From: Fragum whitleyi
Taxonomy: Eukaryota; Mollusca; Bivalvia; Cardiida; Cardiidae
Length of the DNA: 64,000 bases
Reading direction: 5' to 3'
Assembly: GCA_948146395.1 (NCBI GenBank)
Contig: OX411547.1
Span: 54,675,566-54,739,565 of the forward strand
Translations under genes and position numbers: made by a program
Shown: one piece after another, positions 1 to 12,246 of the stretch
Position numbering within the stretch: the stretch's first letter is position 1
Layout of the letters: every line of letters starts with the position of its first letter
Notes under the pieces: model-generated
The model's input: the letters and a program-made list of their open reading frames with translations, nothing else
Told to the model about the DNA's origin: nothing
Databases searched by the model: none

Positions 1-653
1 TAAATCATAAGAAAGAAAAGTAGTATATTGCGTTCTGATCTAAAAGTTCCTTTGTCAAAAGATCTCTCATGTTGGAACATGGCGTGTTTTTTTTTTTGTT
101 TTTTATTGTAATAACCCATCATATTTCCGTGCGAATTTGACTGAAATGCCGGTTGCATGTTAAGTTTGTATACTAAAAACTAAAACTAAGCGACCACTTA
201 CGGGACCTTCAAAGTGACCGATAATAACAAACAATAAACATGATTTTGATAGAACTGTAAAAATTCGCCATTTACTCTATTATCCTTCATGTAGGCCTAT
301 TTTGTATGAACTCAATCGAATCGTCTCAATTAGACGTTTTAAATGATTTTGAACAACATTTATTTAATTACAATATATTAAAGACTTAAATGTCTCCTGT
401 TTGAGATATTTTTATTCAATCAAGGGAAATTCGAAAACGGCTGCTTAAGTAAAAAAAATCTTGTAAGACGTTGTCGCTCGAGCAAAATGAACTGTATTTA
501 TTGTGAATCTCATATAAAACGTCATGCTACATAGCAGCCAATAGTGTTGACATTATTGCGATTCGTGGATTGCGAAAATTGACCGAAGTCATATTTATTT
601 CTATTTTGCGTCCGCTTTTTCTTAATTCAAGAAAAGCACGATGAAATTCTTAA
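1..653. other. AT-rich stretch, nothing recognised
   Basis: No coding pattern, RNA gene or named repeat is visible before the first family C fragment. A short T-run lies near 90. Confidence 0.5.
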
Positions 654-990
654 GGTCAAAACATCGTAAAATTGACATTCATTCCGATCAAAACCATCTT
701 AAATCACTCACTCAGCGCTGCATTCTTTCATTCCAAACATTAAAAAAAAGATCAAAAATGCTCCATTATCATTTGAATTTATTTCGAAATCGTTCATTAG
801 GATTTATATTTAATTCAAATCGATCAATTTATTCTACGATTTTATTTGATGGTTTGGATTCTACAGTGGCAGATTGGTCCACGAATCCACATAAACAGAA
901 AAGTACGTTTATTTTTAAAAAGGTAGGTGAATAAAATCGCTAATTTTTGTTATCTTGAACAAAATTAGTGATATTGGATCAACAGTTTCG
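654..990 (-). mobile_element. Family C MITE, damaged copy C1
   Basis: Begins 'ACATCGTAAAATTGACATTC', then the family's CATTC-rich subterminal block, the 'GATTGGTCCACGAA' middle of one subfamily, and the central palindrome half around 935-985. The far terminus is lost. Minus means reversed relative to copy C16. Confidence 0.7.
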
Positions 991-999
991 TAAATGTTT

Positions 1000-1915
1000 A
1001 GCTCACCTGAGAACAAAGCACCCAATGTGAGCTTTGGTAGTCGTGTGGTCTCCACCCAGCGTCATCAATACACTCATTAGGCCACACGTTCTTCTTCTTG
1101 CCTAGATGGAGTTGACTCAATCCGAGTGCTCAATTAACCTGAAAACTGGTCAGATTTATTGGCTTGGTGAAATCTCGGAAAAAATTGAGACTGGATAAAA
1201 TAAAATGAGGTCACAATGTCAAATCGAAGAGATTCTCTTTAACAAATCAAGATGTTTTATTCGTCCATACTGGAAATTGGTTAAATTTATTGATGGACAA
1301 GTGGAGATGTTCGAAAATAGTATAACCTCCCTGGATCGAAAACTTGTTTACGAGTATTTAGAAAAGGCCTACAAAAGACCCAAAGAGTCCTTATCTTTTG
1401 CTTTTGCTCAATCATCCTAAAGATTTGTCAGATTAATTGTTTTGTAGAAATTTATGGTAAGTTTGATATAAGGTCAAGTGAGGTCAAAAACTTGGTCACA
1501 AGGTCCAAAAACATTGAAGATAATGTAGATGCCAAACTTTTGTTTAACCTAAAATTGATTAGAATAATTAGCTGAATGGAAACTTGGACAATTTCGAAAT
1601 AGGAAAAGACAAACATCTCTCGTAACGAGGTGAAACCTTGGGAAGCCTATGTTGACTTTCGAGAGGTCATAGTTTTGCCCAATTAATATGGAAATTGATC
1701 GAATTGATTGTCCTCATGAAATGTCTTATAGTGTCGAAATTTGGACAAGTGGGATCAAAGACTAGGCCATGAGATTTAATCTTAGAAAAGACTTGTAGAA
1801 ATATGCATGCCAAATCTATCCTCATCAACCCTAAAAATCTTCAAATTTATTGTTTGTTAGATCTCATACAGTATGCTCATGTGAGCAATATAGGCTATCT
1901 AAGTCCTCCTGCTAA
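1000..1915. repeat. Bivalve-type dispersed repeat starting GCTCACCTGA
   Basis: Opens with 'GCTCACCTGAG', a phrase that also starts or ends repeats at 15.3, 24.2-25.1 and 51.7 kb, and continues as degenerate AAGGTCA/CAAGG-rich units. No coding content. Confidence 0.45.
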
Positions 1916-2509
1916 GTAATCTTCATTATCATTTGCGATATGTTTATTCTCTTGTTTTTATATCAATATTAAGAAGGGTTCATACAACAATATTCCTGTG
2001 TAATATTGCATCGACCATGGACATCTACTTTTGTCGAAGATCGCTAGTCTTGGCGATATTGGCTGACTCCGAGTTACGGCTATAAAAAAGTATATTTGGC
2101 AACATTGCTGTTTATAGTAGATGGGACATAAGTTTCAAATCTGTTCTTTGTTTGCATTACAAATTGATGAAGGAAGAAATTTTAAAGTTTTATGGTGCGA
2201 ACGAATTGTTCACCGTGACGCAGTTACTGGGCCGTGATTGAAATTAGTAACCGTGCACAAAACACTCGGCAACTGCGAATAACACAAGGTAGGGGATAAA
2301 TTTATTATCATTTCATGTAATCCATCCCAAATGAAAATTGTTGGGGTCGGCAGATTTCGTTTTTTCGTATTAAATATAACCTATTTCTCCTTTAAGATCG
2401 CTAGCGAAATAAAATGACGTCGTACTTTCGTCATTGATTGTCATGTAGTTTTTAAATATTGTAAACGCCTAAAAATTGTGTACAGGCACTTGCGACATCT
2501 CAGTTCTTC

Positions 2510-2735
2510 ACCGGACCCTTAACCCTTGTCAATGTTGGCTAAACAATTTCATCAAAATCAAAGGGTAAAAAGCAATGAAAGTACCGATTGTAGGTCAATT
2601 TTTATTTGAAAAATTAAATCTATTCACAATTCTGGTTTGAAAGTCAGAAACAGGTGGTGTAGACTGACATCAGACTGCACATATGTGCAGGCTGATGTTT
2701 GTCTATAGCTCCTGCTAAAGCAGAATTATTCCGGG
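2510..2735. repeat. Repeat F, left copy of an inverted pair
   Basis: The stretch from 'CCCTTAACCCTTGTCAATG' through 'CAGGTGGTGTAGAC' to 'GCTATAGCTCCTGC'-like sequence reappears inverted at 6628-6840. It contains a small palindrome, CTGCACATATGTGCAG. Confidence 0.6.
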
Positions 2736-2914
2736 TTCGGAATGATTTGGGTATAATAAACATATTATAAGTAATTATAATTGTATATTTAGAGTCCCCG
2801 GTACTTCAACGACAATGACGTAAGAAAAGCAAATGCTTTGTTGAACCGAAATGTGAACGATTTTAACCGAGGCAGACGTCGAGTCGATTTCAAAGTTTTC
2901 TAGGAAAGTGATTA

Positions 2915-3300
2915 CTGCAGTTTAAAACATCGTGAAATTAACCCTCACTGCGTTCAAAACCATTCAATATCACTCATTCAGCGCCCCATTCATTCATTCC
3001 AAGCACTCACTCAAACCGATCTTAAACGCTCCAATATCTTCGAAAACATTTCAAAGTCGTTTAAATTATTCTACGATTTTGTATGCTGGTGTGAATTTTA
3101 AAATAACTTATTGGTCCATGGAGACACAAATAAAGAAAATAGACACAAACAATTTTATTAAAGGGGGCATAAAATATCGCCAATATTGTTAATCTTGAAC
3201 AAAGTAAGATATGTTGGATAACCTCCCCTGAATATCATTCTAAACACGTTCCACACACCCATTCAGTTTCATTCTAAAATACTTACAAATGTTGACAGAT
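2915..3300 (-). mobile_element. Family C MITE copy C2
   Basis: Begins 'AACATCGTGAAATTAACCCT', keeps the CATTCATTCC subterminal block, the 'TTGGTCCATGGAGACACA' middle and the degenerated central palindrome (3160-3225), and ends near a 'TTGACAG'. It lies just upstream of exon 1. Confidence 0.7.
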
Positions 3301-3418
3301 TATTATATTTGATTCTGACATCATGTTGACCTTTGACATTAGCCTTTGAACGAATTTATGATAAAATTTTATTTTCTCATTAATATATTGCATTCTTACA
3401 TTCCAGAAATAAGGCAGA

Positions 3419-3491
3419 ATGAGGATCGCCATTGCTGTGGGTTTTACAGTCTTTGTACTGTCTATGATACATATTGCCATCGCAGAGCCTA
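3419..3491 (+). CDS. Exon 1: start codon and signal peptide
   Basis: Begins at ATG 3419 (MRIAIAVGFTVFVLSM...) and encodes a typical secretory signal: a basic residue at 2, a hydrophobic stretch to about residue 20, then AIA-EP as a probable signal-peptidase site. It ends one base into a codon at 3491 before donor GTAAGTA (3492). An upstream pyrimidine-rich 'TTACATTCCAG' suggests this is the 3' part of an exon that starts at 3407 after a leader intron. A family C MITE starts inside the donor context, at the TA of GTAAGTA. Confidence 0.7.
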
Positions 3492-3498
3492 GTAAGTA

Positions 3499-3870
3499 CA
3501 GTTAGTAACATTGTAAAATTGACATTCACCTCTATCAATACCATTCTAAGTAACTCTCTCAGGGTCCCATTCATTCATTTCATACATTCACTCAATCCAT
3601 TCAAAAACTCTACGAAATCGTTAAAAAATTAGAAATCATTCAATGATCATCATTTCATCGACCGTTACCAAGTTATTCCACGGTTATATTGGCTTTTGTG
3701 AGTTTTAATGAGTCTGATCGAATCTTGAAGATACACAAATGGGAAATGTTGATCTTTTTTCAATATGAATAAAATTAGCGATATTGAATTTCGCCCTTTA
3801 AAATACACTGTAAACTCGTTCCACATACTCATTCAATTTCAATTCAAAATCATTCATCTTGTCCGTGTTC
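3499..3870 (-). mobile_element. Family C MITE copy C3, starting at the exon 1 donor
   Basis: The element's CAGTTAG...AACATTGTAAAATTGACA terminus starts right after GTAAGTA of the exon 1 donor, so the target TA is bases +6/+7 of the intron. The rest is a diverged reversed copy ending near 'TCATCTTGTC'. Confidence 0.7.
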
Positions 3871-4197
3871 TTTACTGTATTCTGCCAAACATTGAATTGA
3901 ATAATCATTACTTCAAATTCTAAGACATTGTTACAAAATAAGACACGCTATTCGTAACTGTATCTTGAGAATTAAAACAAAATTATATATATTTATATTT
4001 CAAAGCTGTAGTTATAAAAAAGGTAGCTAACTCTCGCTGTAAAATATATTGTTGGTTGGACGGCTTTGAAACTGTCAATACCTGCTACTGTAGGTCTCAA
4101 TCGTGATATACGATAAGAACATAGTGAAATTATCGTATCTCTGGTCCCATATCCATGTACGTCGCATCCTTCTACACAAATATCACCCTCCAAGATT

Positions 4198-5190
4198 AGA
4201 TATCAGTCTGTAAGGAAAATTTGGAGCACAGGAGAATTTCAAGACCTTCCCACAGACACACTGGTGGAGTTGTTTGCTCGGATTCTCTTGTGTAACAACT
4301 TTGAATTCAATGGCAAGCATTGCCTCCAATTACAAGGTACGGCTATTGGAACAAAGATGCTTCATACATGTATGCCAACATTTTTATTGGTCGTCTTGAA
4401 AGTCAGCTCCTCATCACGGTCGGTACCATACAAGCCTCTTTCATGATTGCGAATCATTGACGACGTTGACATGAAACGGTGTAATAGCCCCGGGGGATTC
4501 ATAAATTTCTGTCTACTGTTGACACATTTCATCAATCTATAAAATTTACTTTCGAGATATCAAATGAAAAACATGTTTTGTCAGACACTGTATCGCACGT
4601 AGAATTCAATGAACAAATCGTTGATTTATATTCTTAACCAACATATTAACACCAATACTTACTTAAACAAGTCGTAACCCTAGACACTATTGCAAAAATC
4701 ACCCTAACAGTTTGGATTTAAGACTTCGCAGAATCTGCACACAAGAACGCCCCTTTGAGGCACGCACTAGGGGGATGACAGAACAACTACTTAAAGGAGG
4801 TTACAAAAAAGAAACTGTCTCTGCTGCCATAGCTAAAGCCGCTACCATACCACAAGACAAGACCTACTACACCTTCAAAACTTCAAACGCTGTCTGTCTC
4901 ATAACCTGTTCTGAATACCTCAAACAATATGTAGGCGAAACAAAACTATAGATAAAAAAACGCATGAATATGCATAGATCCAATCGGAAAACACGTCGTT
5001 TCAATTGATACCTCGTAGCAGAAAATTTTCACGGTAACGATCATTCAGTCAATGGCGTTGTCTTGGTGCTGCATTGAGCCTAAAGCTGATGGACAGACAA
5101 GGAACGCAAAGCACGGGAGACCTATTGGATTTGACGCTTGAATACTATCCAGCCATTCGGAATCAACAAAAGTAACAATTTACTAGGTCA
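4198..5190 (+). pseudogene. Penelope-like retroelement fragment (RT plus GIY-YIG), decayed
   Basis: Reads in broken frames. Around 4264-4370 'LFARILLCNNFEFNGKHCLQ' followed by 'GTAIGTKM' resembles the late RT region of Penelope-like elements. Around 4880-4950 'AVCLITCSEYLKQYVGETKL' matches the start of a GIY-YIG endonuclease. At 5090-5165 'ARETYWI', a stop, then 'LNTIQPFGINK' fits the usual C-terminus. Stops and shifts make it inactive. Confidence 0.65.
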
Positions 5191-5690
5191 CAACGACATT
5201 CATGTAATAAATTGGCAACACCTCACCATAGTTGATTAGCGGAGATAGACAAGTTAAATTTAGGTCAAATTTTTACAAGGTCAAGTAGAACATTCGGGTC
5301 AAACAAGGTCATGAAATCTATTCACGCAACATTTTACTTTCGATAGACTAGCGGTAGCAGGCAGGTCAGTTCTGCATTATTTTGTTAAATTCTGGTTAAT
5401 TATAGGACACAGTAACGATTTGTTAGGTCACGTTAATCAGCGAAAATTTCAGTTGATATAGAACCCATGAAGAACAAACATTTCGTTTCGAAAGCGCTCG
5501 GGTTAATGAATATATATGTATATGACCCGTTTTTCCGAGAAAACCTGTCCCAATGACGGTTCAGTTGACTATTGACTTGATCCCTAATTCTTAAAAAGCT
5601 TTTACGTATAAAACTTTAAAAATGTGTTATCACCTAAAACAACTAGAACCTTTGTACAAATTCATGTACCCATTGTCTCACAAACATCAT
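5191..5690. other. Intronic stretch with no clear feature
   Basis: No reading frame, RNA or structured repeat was recognised between the Penelope remnant and the SINE. Confidence 0.4.
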
Positions 5691-5699
5691 TATTTCTCT

Positions 5700-5885
5700 C
5701 ACCAGTACTGCCATCACATCCTTTCTTAGCCTCCAGCTGTTATCTCATATAGGTCTACGATTGTCGACCCATTTGTGAGAGACAATAGTAGGGAAGGATA
5801 AGTGCCGCCGTCGGGGATTGAACCCGAGACCTCTAGATTGACAGTCAGACGCACAACCAACTGTGCTATGACGGCGGGTAAAAAA
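5700..5885 (-). mobile_element. tRNA-derived SINE S1
   Basis: On the minus strand 5880-5812 reads as a tRNA-like head with an A box (TAGCACAGTTGG), B box (GGTTCAATCCC) and complementary GCCGTC/GACGGC ends. It is followed by a body resembling those of S2 and S3. The body and multiple copies argue for a SINE and not a working tRNA gene. Confidence 0.65.
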
Positions 5886-6029
5886 TGTGGACTGTAGAGC
5901 GGTAACGAGGATGGTCTAATGTTCTTAATGAATTTCATTGGGAAACCTCGGTCAACATTATAAAAGTACATAAAAGCCGAAATGCTGTAGAACTTTTATG
6001 GTTCCACTACTATGATTGCATTGAACAAG

Positions 6030-6480
6030 AATTTTTTATAGAAACCAAGTTCAAGGTCATCAGCCAAAGTCGAAGCCATTTTCAAGGTCGAATTTTTTTG
6101 AAAAAAAAATAATTTTTAACATTGGATAAAACTCTTGATTGATGAGTGAGAGAACCTTATATTTCACATTTGCATTGCTAGGGACAAGGCATTCCTGATG
6201 GGACCAAGGTCATCAATCAATGTCATTTTTTCATGATAAATTAAAAAAAAATAATACATTAACCATAATTTTTGAAAAGTTAATGATAGAGCCTTCATGA
6301 GGTGATTGCTTTGGACAAGTCCTATCCGTCGGTACCAAGGTCAAGGTCAATTTCAGTTTTCAAGGTCAAAGTCTTGAAAATTTTAAACTTTAACATAACA
6401 CTGAAATGACAAAAGATGGAGCGTTGATATTTCACATGTGTATTGCTTTTGACAAGATATTAGTTAATACTTAGGTCGAA
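6030..6480. repeat. AAGGTCA-rich degenerate tandem repeat
   Basis: Repeated 'CCAAGGTCAAGGTCA' and 'TTTTGACAAGA...TTTCACAT' phrases recur at roughly 120-bp intervals. Similar units occur at 14.05-14.3 kb. Confidence 0.5.
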
Positions 6481-6627
6481 TGTCTCTGATTTTCAGAATA
6501 AAAGTTTTACATTGGGAATTACTGATTGGTAAGAGATATTGCCTTCTGATCTCACATGATGATTGCTTCGGACAAGACCTTTCTGAGCATTGGTGTTTTA
6601 CCATTGTCATGCTGAACCCTGAATATT

Positions 6628-6840
6628 CCTGTTTTGCAGGAGCTATAGCCAAATATCAGTCTGCACATATGATGTTAGTCTACACCACCTGTTTCTCACT
6701 TTCGAACCAGAATTGTCAATAGATTTAGTTTTTCAAATAAAAAAATGACATACAGTTTGTACTTTCAGTGCTTTCTGGCCTTTGATTTTGATGAAATTGT
6801 TTATCCAAAATTTATTCAGCATGACAAGGGTTAATAATTA
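6628..6840. repeat. Repeat F, right copy of an inverted pair
   Basis: Inverted relative to 2510-2735, sharing 'GTCTACACCACCTGTTTCTC' and the 'TTTGATGAAATTGTTT' block. The pair flanks exon 1. Confidence 0.6.
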
Positions 6841-7089
6841 CATCTTGATGTTGTTTTTTTCTCTTTTTTAATTCTAAGGAAGTAGGCCAATACAAGGTCC
6901 TATATTTGTGAACCTCTGATATAGGATGCACAATGCGATATCAATCCCCATAAATGGCACTTTTGTTTTTACTTTTACTTTCTCGCGTAAATATTTCTAT
7001 TATTACTTTAAAGCCGTTCGATTTATTATCGTGATAAGTACGGTGGATAATAACTTGCTTAGTCACAAAAAATGACAAAAAATACAAAC

Positions 7090-7487
7090 AGTAACATCGT
7101 GATTTGGGAGTGATTTTTATGAAATTGAACGAATGCGATGTTTGAGTTTTGGATGAATTTAACTGGAGGTTATCCAATATCCAATGAACAAAATAAACGA
7201 TATTTATTACCTCCCTTTAATAAGAAAATGCATAAAAAGTCTAAAAATAGCTCTTTATTTCGTCAAGACGGAACATACCGCTTATAATTTTTAATTATTT
7301 CAGTGAAATCGCGATTTTTTTCTAGCTTTATTTGGTTTGAATAGCGTTGTTGGCGTTTTTCAATGAGTTTGGATCGTTTTTGAATGGTTAAAGTGAGTGT
7401 TTGGACTGAATGATTGGAGCGCTGTGCAAGTGATTTTGAATGGTTTTGATCGTAATGGGTATCATTTTCGCGATGTAATAAACTATA
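7090..7487 (+). mobile_element. Family C MITE copy C4
   Basis: Contains the central palindrome (7165-7222, 'GGAGGTTATCCAATATC' to 'TATTTATTACCTCCC'), the 'GTGAAATCGCGATTTTTT' block and the 3' terminus 'TCGCGATGTAATAAACTATA'. Element E1 begins immediately after it. Confidence 0.75.
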
Positions 7488-8388
7488 TAGTCCGTTTGAC
7501 TTTTATATGGACCAACATTTCGCCGAAAATCTCAGAATCGAATAAATGAAGCGTATTTTTTTCTTGTCATATCATATTTTCCAACTACATGTAATACCAT
7601 GAAGAATTTTGTTTTTTTCAGAATTGTTAAAGGTGTAATGATGATTTTGTCCGTCCGTCTACATGTTAACTTTCTGTCTTTCATACCTACTCGTGTCTGT
7701 GATAAACGGAACAGCGAATGTCTATCCAAAAATAGCTCTGATTTGCATAGGGGCCGAGTCAAAAGTGTATGAATTTTGGCAAGTCGTTTAAGTAAAAAAT
7801 CGAGTAGTTTTGTAAAATAGATTTTGTAGAATTTTTTTCTTCCTTGGGATATCAAATCTTAATGTATTCTATATTTGTTACAAAGACTGTTTGACAAGAA
7901 AATTGATAATAGTTTTTATCCATTCTGAGATGAACCCCATATTCCCCAATTTAGACCAATCAAAATGGTTGGTATTTTCACGAGGAAAACTAGATAAGCA
8001 GGCGAGTAATAACGGTACAAATCACGGGGTATTTAAGTTTTAGATGTCCTGACCGTCGATATGCTAATTGGCTTTCCCAAATATGGAATAATGAACATTC
8101 CTTCTGTCAAATGTTTAGTGTAAAACCACGTGTTTTTACTATTTGTTTATATTCTCTTATAACTGAACAGCCTTCACCACCCTTCGTGTTTAAGAGCAGA
8201 AAATGCGAAAATATTATCATTAACTAGATAGACAAAATCGTTATCTCAAAATAATTTTGTGTCCAAAAAATATTTTTTGGAATGGTATTAAGCTGAAATT
8301 AATATTTTACCTCTTAGAAATCCCTCTTTCAAACGCAATTTTATATAATTGGTGAAAAGGTTTGTCCATATAGAAGTCAAACGGACTA
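7488..8388 (+). mobile_element. Family E non-autonomous DNA transposon, copy E1
   Basis: Bounded by inverted ends TAGTCCGTTTGACTT...TATATGGAC and GTCCATATAGAAGTCAAACG...GACTA with flanking TA. No intact frame inside. A second near-complete copy is at 37074-37901 and a broken one at 46724. Confidence 0.75.
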
Positions 8389-8459
8389 TACATGCTTTCT
8401 CTTATTTCACCTCATTTGAATTGATCTAAGCTCAGCCCAGTGAAAAAATGACCTTATGA

Positions 8460-8805
8460 CGCGAGTTGGTGGAGCGAATTATGAGTGAATTTAATGGGAG
8501 GTAATCCAATATAGCAAATTTTGTTCAGGATGAACAAAATAAGCGATATTAATAAACTCCCTTTAAAAAATTACATATGTTCTATAAATAGCGGCCTATT
8601 ACTTCAAGGTCTAATCAGACGCTTACAATTTCAATCGATTCAGTGAAATCCCGATTATTTTTCCAAGATTTTTTATTTTAAACAAAGCTGTTGTTATATG
8701 TTTTCAGTGAGTTTGGAGCGTTTTTGAATGGTTTGAATGAGTGTTTTGAATAAATGATGAGCGATTTAGAACGATTGAGACGATTGTCAATTTTACGATG
8801 AAACA
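8460..8805 (+). mobile_element. Family C MITE copy C5, 5' truncated
   Basis: Starts in the 'GTGGAGCGAATTATGAG' block, contains the central palindrome (8500-8562) and ends 'GTCAATTTTACGATGAAACA'. Confidence 0.75.
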
Positions 8806-8831
8806 CACTCTACATAGTAATCAGGCGCAAA

Positions 8832-8902
8832 GATATAGCTTTTGTTGTTGACTCAATGGAAGATAATACGATCTTACACCGAACTAAACATTTATCCTCT
8901 AT
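8832..8902 (+). mobile_element. 3' end of a family A element (A4) abutting exon 2's acceptor
   Basis: 'ATATAGCTTTTGTTGTTGAC' through 'GATCTTACACCGAACTAAAC' to 'TTATCCTCTAT' aligns with the last 70 bp of A1 (to 30768) and A2 (to 43242). Only the right hairpin arm remains. The splice acceptor follows 15 nt later. Confidence 0.7.
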
Positions 8903-8917
8903 TTTTTCAAATTCAAG

Positions 8918-8985
8918 ATGCTACTTGCTATCCAGGCGAGATAATTGAGGTTAAAGTCGACCTAGATGTAAACCCAGAATTAGAG
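8918..8985 (+). CDS. Exon 2: start of the ZP-N-like domain
   Basis: Completes the split codon from exon 1 to give N25, then reads ATCYPGEIIEVKVDLDVNPELE (22 residues) and stops in phase 0 before GTAAGT (8986). It holds the first cysteine (C28) and an alternating hydrophobic strand, as in the first strands of ZP-N. The acceptor AG (8916-8917) lies 15 nt after the CTCTAT end of a truncated family A element (8832-8902). Confidence 0.65.
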
Positions 8986-9099
8986 GTAAGTATTAAAAAC
9001 ATGATTGCAAAATTGAACATTCAGTTGCTGAAGGTGTCACAGATACATTCAAAAACATTCACTCATTGCCAAATTGAACATTCAGTTGCTGTAGGTGTC

Positions 9100-9780
9100 A
9101 CAGATACTTCAAAAACATAGGGCTCCAACCGGGCGCATCCTGTTTTACATAGAATCTAAGAACGAAAATCTTCTTCCCTGAAACCAGAAGACAGACAGCT
9201 TTTTCATTTGGTATGCAGCATCATCTAGTGTACCTCTACCAAGTGTGTTCATATCATGACCCATGGATCACATTTGGGCTCTGCCCGGGCGCATTCATTT
9301 TTACATGGAAATTGGGAGAGTGCAATTTGGAAAAAATCTTAAAAAACAGAAAGCAAACAGCTTTTATATTTAATATACAGCATCATCTAGTGGACCCCTT
9401 CTATCTCTTCTAAGTTTGTTCATATCATGACTCTAGGGTCACATTTGGGCTCTACCCTGGCGCATCCTGTTTTTACATAGGAGCAAACAACGAAATCTTT
9501 AAGAAAAAATATTCTTCTCTGAAACCAGAAGGCTGAAAGCCTTCATATTTTATACGTATCGTCAGCTAGTAGACCTTAAGCAAGTATTTTAATATCAAAC
9601 CGATGGGGTTCCATGCGGATCTGTCCCATTTTACATGATAGAACAATGTGCGACTTCCAACAAAAAAATCTCCTTTTCTTAAACCGTAACGCAGAGAACC
9701 TTTATATTTTGGTATGTAACTTAATCTAGTGGACTTTTACCAATTCTATTCAGATCAAATCCCTGGGTCAGATTTGGGCT
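9100..9780. repeat. Degenerate tandem repeat, about 190-240 bp per unit
   Basis: The phrase 'GGGCTC...CCGGGCGCATCCTGTTTT' recurs near 9120, 9278 and 9448, and weaker near 9610 and 9775, with 'CTAGTGGACC' and 'AAACCAGAAG' between. A related repeat lies at 24.3-24.8 kb in the opposite sense. Confidence 0.55.
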
Positions 9781-9786
9781 CAGCGC

Positions 9787-9787
<1 letters not shown>

Positions 9788-9822
<35 letters not shown>
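9788..9822. repeat. Poly-T run of about 34 bases
   Basis: An uninterrupted T tract; likely the poly-A tail of a minus-strand retroelement or a simple repeat. Confidence 0.8.
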
Positions 9823-9824
<2 letters not shown>

Positions 9825-9966
9825 TTGCCCAATTTCCTTTATAATTTTTGTTGCTTGAAGTTTCGTCATTAATCGAAGTGGATAGTTTAAGGCTATTAAC
9901 AAGGCCGTTGACTGAAGGCACGATTTCCCTTAGTTTGCATGCATATATATATATATCTTTTGAACT

Positions 9967-10381
9967 CTAGAAATAGTAAGTCAATTGAGGGGTTATTTTT
10001 GCAGCACAAAAGGATTTTTTTTCACAATCATAGAACAAATGTTTTAAGGTTTCCACCTTACGATGACAAAATGTGAATAAGGAGTTTTGAACAATATTCA
10101 TTTTATGTAAAACGTATTTTGTTAGGAATATTCTGTGTATTATTCTCGTTTTCATCATTTGAATATATGTGTCATTTGTTAATTTTAAAGGGTTTATATA
10201 CACGCTCTTCCAATCTCTATCGAAATTGTTAAAGACCGAAAGCCATTTCTTCTGACTTGTTGATTCTATCTCATTTTTGATTAGCACAGAGTACACATGT
10301 TTATTTATGTGTTGTTTAGAAATTAATAGCCATTCTCTGTAAGCATTTACACTTTTACAAGGTGAGTGTGGCACGCCATGT
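9967..10381 (-). pseudogene. L1-like LINE ORF2, C-terminal piece
   Basis: The minus-strand frame ends with a region containing 'TRIIHRIFLTKYVLHKMN', 'CHRKVETLKHLFYDCE', like the Cys/His C-terminal part of L1-type ORF2. The upstream part of the same element resumes at 12244-12250 and 13228-14060, beyond two insertions. Broken frames, so inactive. Confidence 0.65.
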
Positions 10382-12243
10382 CTCGGATTTATTTGAAACT
10401 TGTTTGATTATCAGACCTTATTGCCCGTATGAGTAAATAATAGTTTTTCATCAATTTGTTTTTAGGGTTGCCATGGAAACCAATCTAAAAGTTTTTTGAT
10501 AAAAAATGGCAAATACAAGCATGAAAATAGGCATTTTTCGAGCATTGTTATCTTGCTTATTTAACGGTTTACAAAAAATGATCTTTCTCTTATAAATTGT
10601 TTTATCCTTACTCAATCTCTTGCACTTTTTAAATTTATTTCAATAATTTGTTGTATTCGATGCTTTACCATATTTAGGTGGGTGGGGTAAGATATTTTTG
10701 AAAATGTCATATTTTGACAATTTCTTGAAGCATTTTTGAAAAAATATAGCTAGTTTGAAATTATGTGTACATCCTAAAGAATAAATCATCCATCCCTCTA
10801 TCATAAAAAAGAAAAAAAAATTATTGGGACTATGTCTGTAAAGGTGGTTACTATTGTAACCAGACTGGCACCGTCAAGTTAAAATTTTAGTATTTTTCCA
10901 TGTATTTTCTTCGTAAAACCACGTTATATGCTCAATACTGTATTTTTTGATATTCATGCTTGGTAGGTATACAGATGTCATCAATGAAAGTCAGCCAGAA
11001 GTCTTTCACTTAAGGTCAAGGTCATCTGTTAACCATTTTTGCACAATTTTTTTGAAAAAGAGATAAAAAACTAGTCAAGATAAACTTTTTTTCACCTGTC
11101 AAAAAGAAAGATAGGCACCAGAGAAACAGATAATTGTCATATTTTGGTGACAAGATAACTAATATAGTGTTTTGGATACCATATTAATTTGTAATTCCCA
11201 CTAGATGTATTTCAAGGGTTGAGTTAGAAAACAATTCCAACAATGAAAATCCCCTGCATGTGAAACCACGTAAATAAATCCTACTCTTATTTATCATGAA
11301 TCTTTGGCCCTCCTTATACTTTGAACATGGTTTGAGCCTTGTAAATGTCTTAAATTAACACAGTGAGCTTTTTGATGCTGCTAACGGTTGACAAAATTTT
11401 TATGGTACCCAATTCTTTTCTTATTTGATTTTGAATGTATGTAAACCAACAAAATCAAGGAATATCCCTTTTCTTGTAGTTTCAGCTTAAAATAGCTTTA
11501 ATAGAAATTTTTTATAAAAAAATAACAATAATAAGTTTTCATTTTTAAATTAGCTAAATTGTTAACAGAATGAATTAATAATTGCGAAATATTGACTGCA
11601 CATTTTGTTGTTTCTATCCGCCATTTTGGATTGTTGCTATGGGATCAAAGGGAAGTAACTCAAAAATAGATACAAGACTAAATTTAAGAAATTACACCAT
11701 TTTTTCAAATTATAATTCTAAAATTATACCACATGAAAACAATATATTCTGATTATTAAAGGAATATTTATTAAGTCACCTTTCAATTAATATGGACATG
11801 TACTGCAAACTTTTCTGCCTTGAATTATTGTAACCTCCTGAAAACAGGGATTGTTCATGTATAAAATGGCCATTTTTAAGAGTATGCAATTTTCGATCGA
11901 GAATTGTGAAAAATTTAGGGTATGTTCCCCATGGGATTTTTAATGTTTTGATAACTAGAACACCTAATCTATTAGCTTTAAACAATTTTTTCCCATATTT
12001 GCTGCAAAAATCTGAAATTTTGATCTGAAATTTGGCATTTTTGCAAAATTCTGACTTTCTATGGCCTGTTTCTATGGCAACATAGCACCCATTTCCGAAT
12101 GAGTGATATATTTTGTAATGATATTATATGGGGATCAACTTGTGCAAGTTTGAACAAAATCTGTTCTTATGCGTGCCAAAAAAGTGTAAGTGCTTACAGA
12201 TAATGGCTATTAAAGGGTAAATATAACAAGATGTACTCGGATT
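10382..12243. mobile_element. ~1.85-kb insertion with an 8-bp target duplication
   Basis: Flanked by the direct repeat CTCGGATT (10382-10389 and 12236-12243). Removing one copy and the interior restores L1-like coding continuity ('NPRHGVPHSPCK' on the minus strand). The interior has no long frame. Eight-base duplications suit hAT-type elements, but clear terminal inverted repeats are not seen. Confidence 0.55.
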
Positions 12244-12246
12244 GTG

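Noticed and set aside
641..934. 97-codon open frame
   Set aside because: It lies entirely within a family C MITE; similar frames arise in other C copies (2932, 45950).
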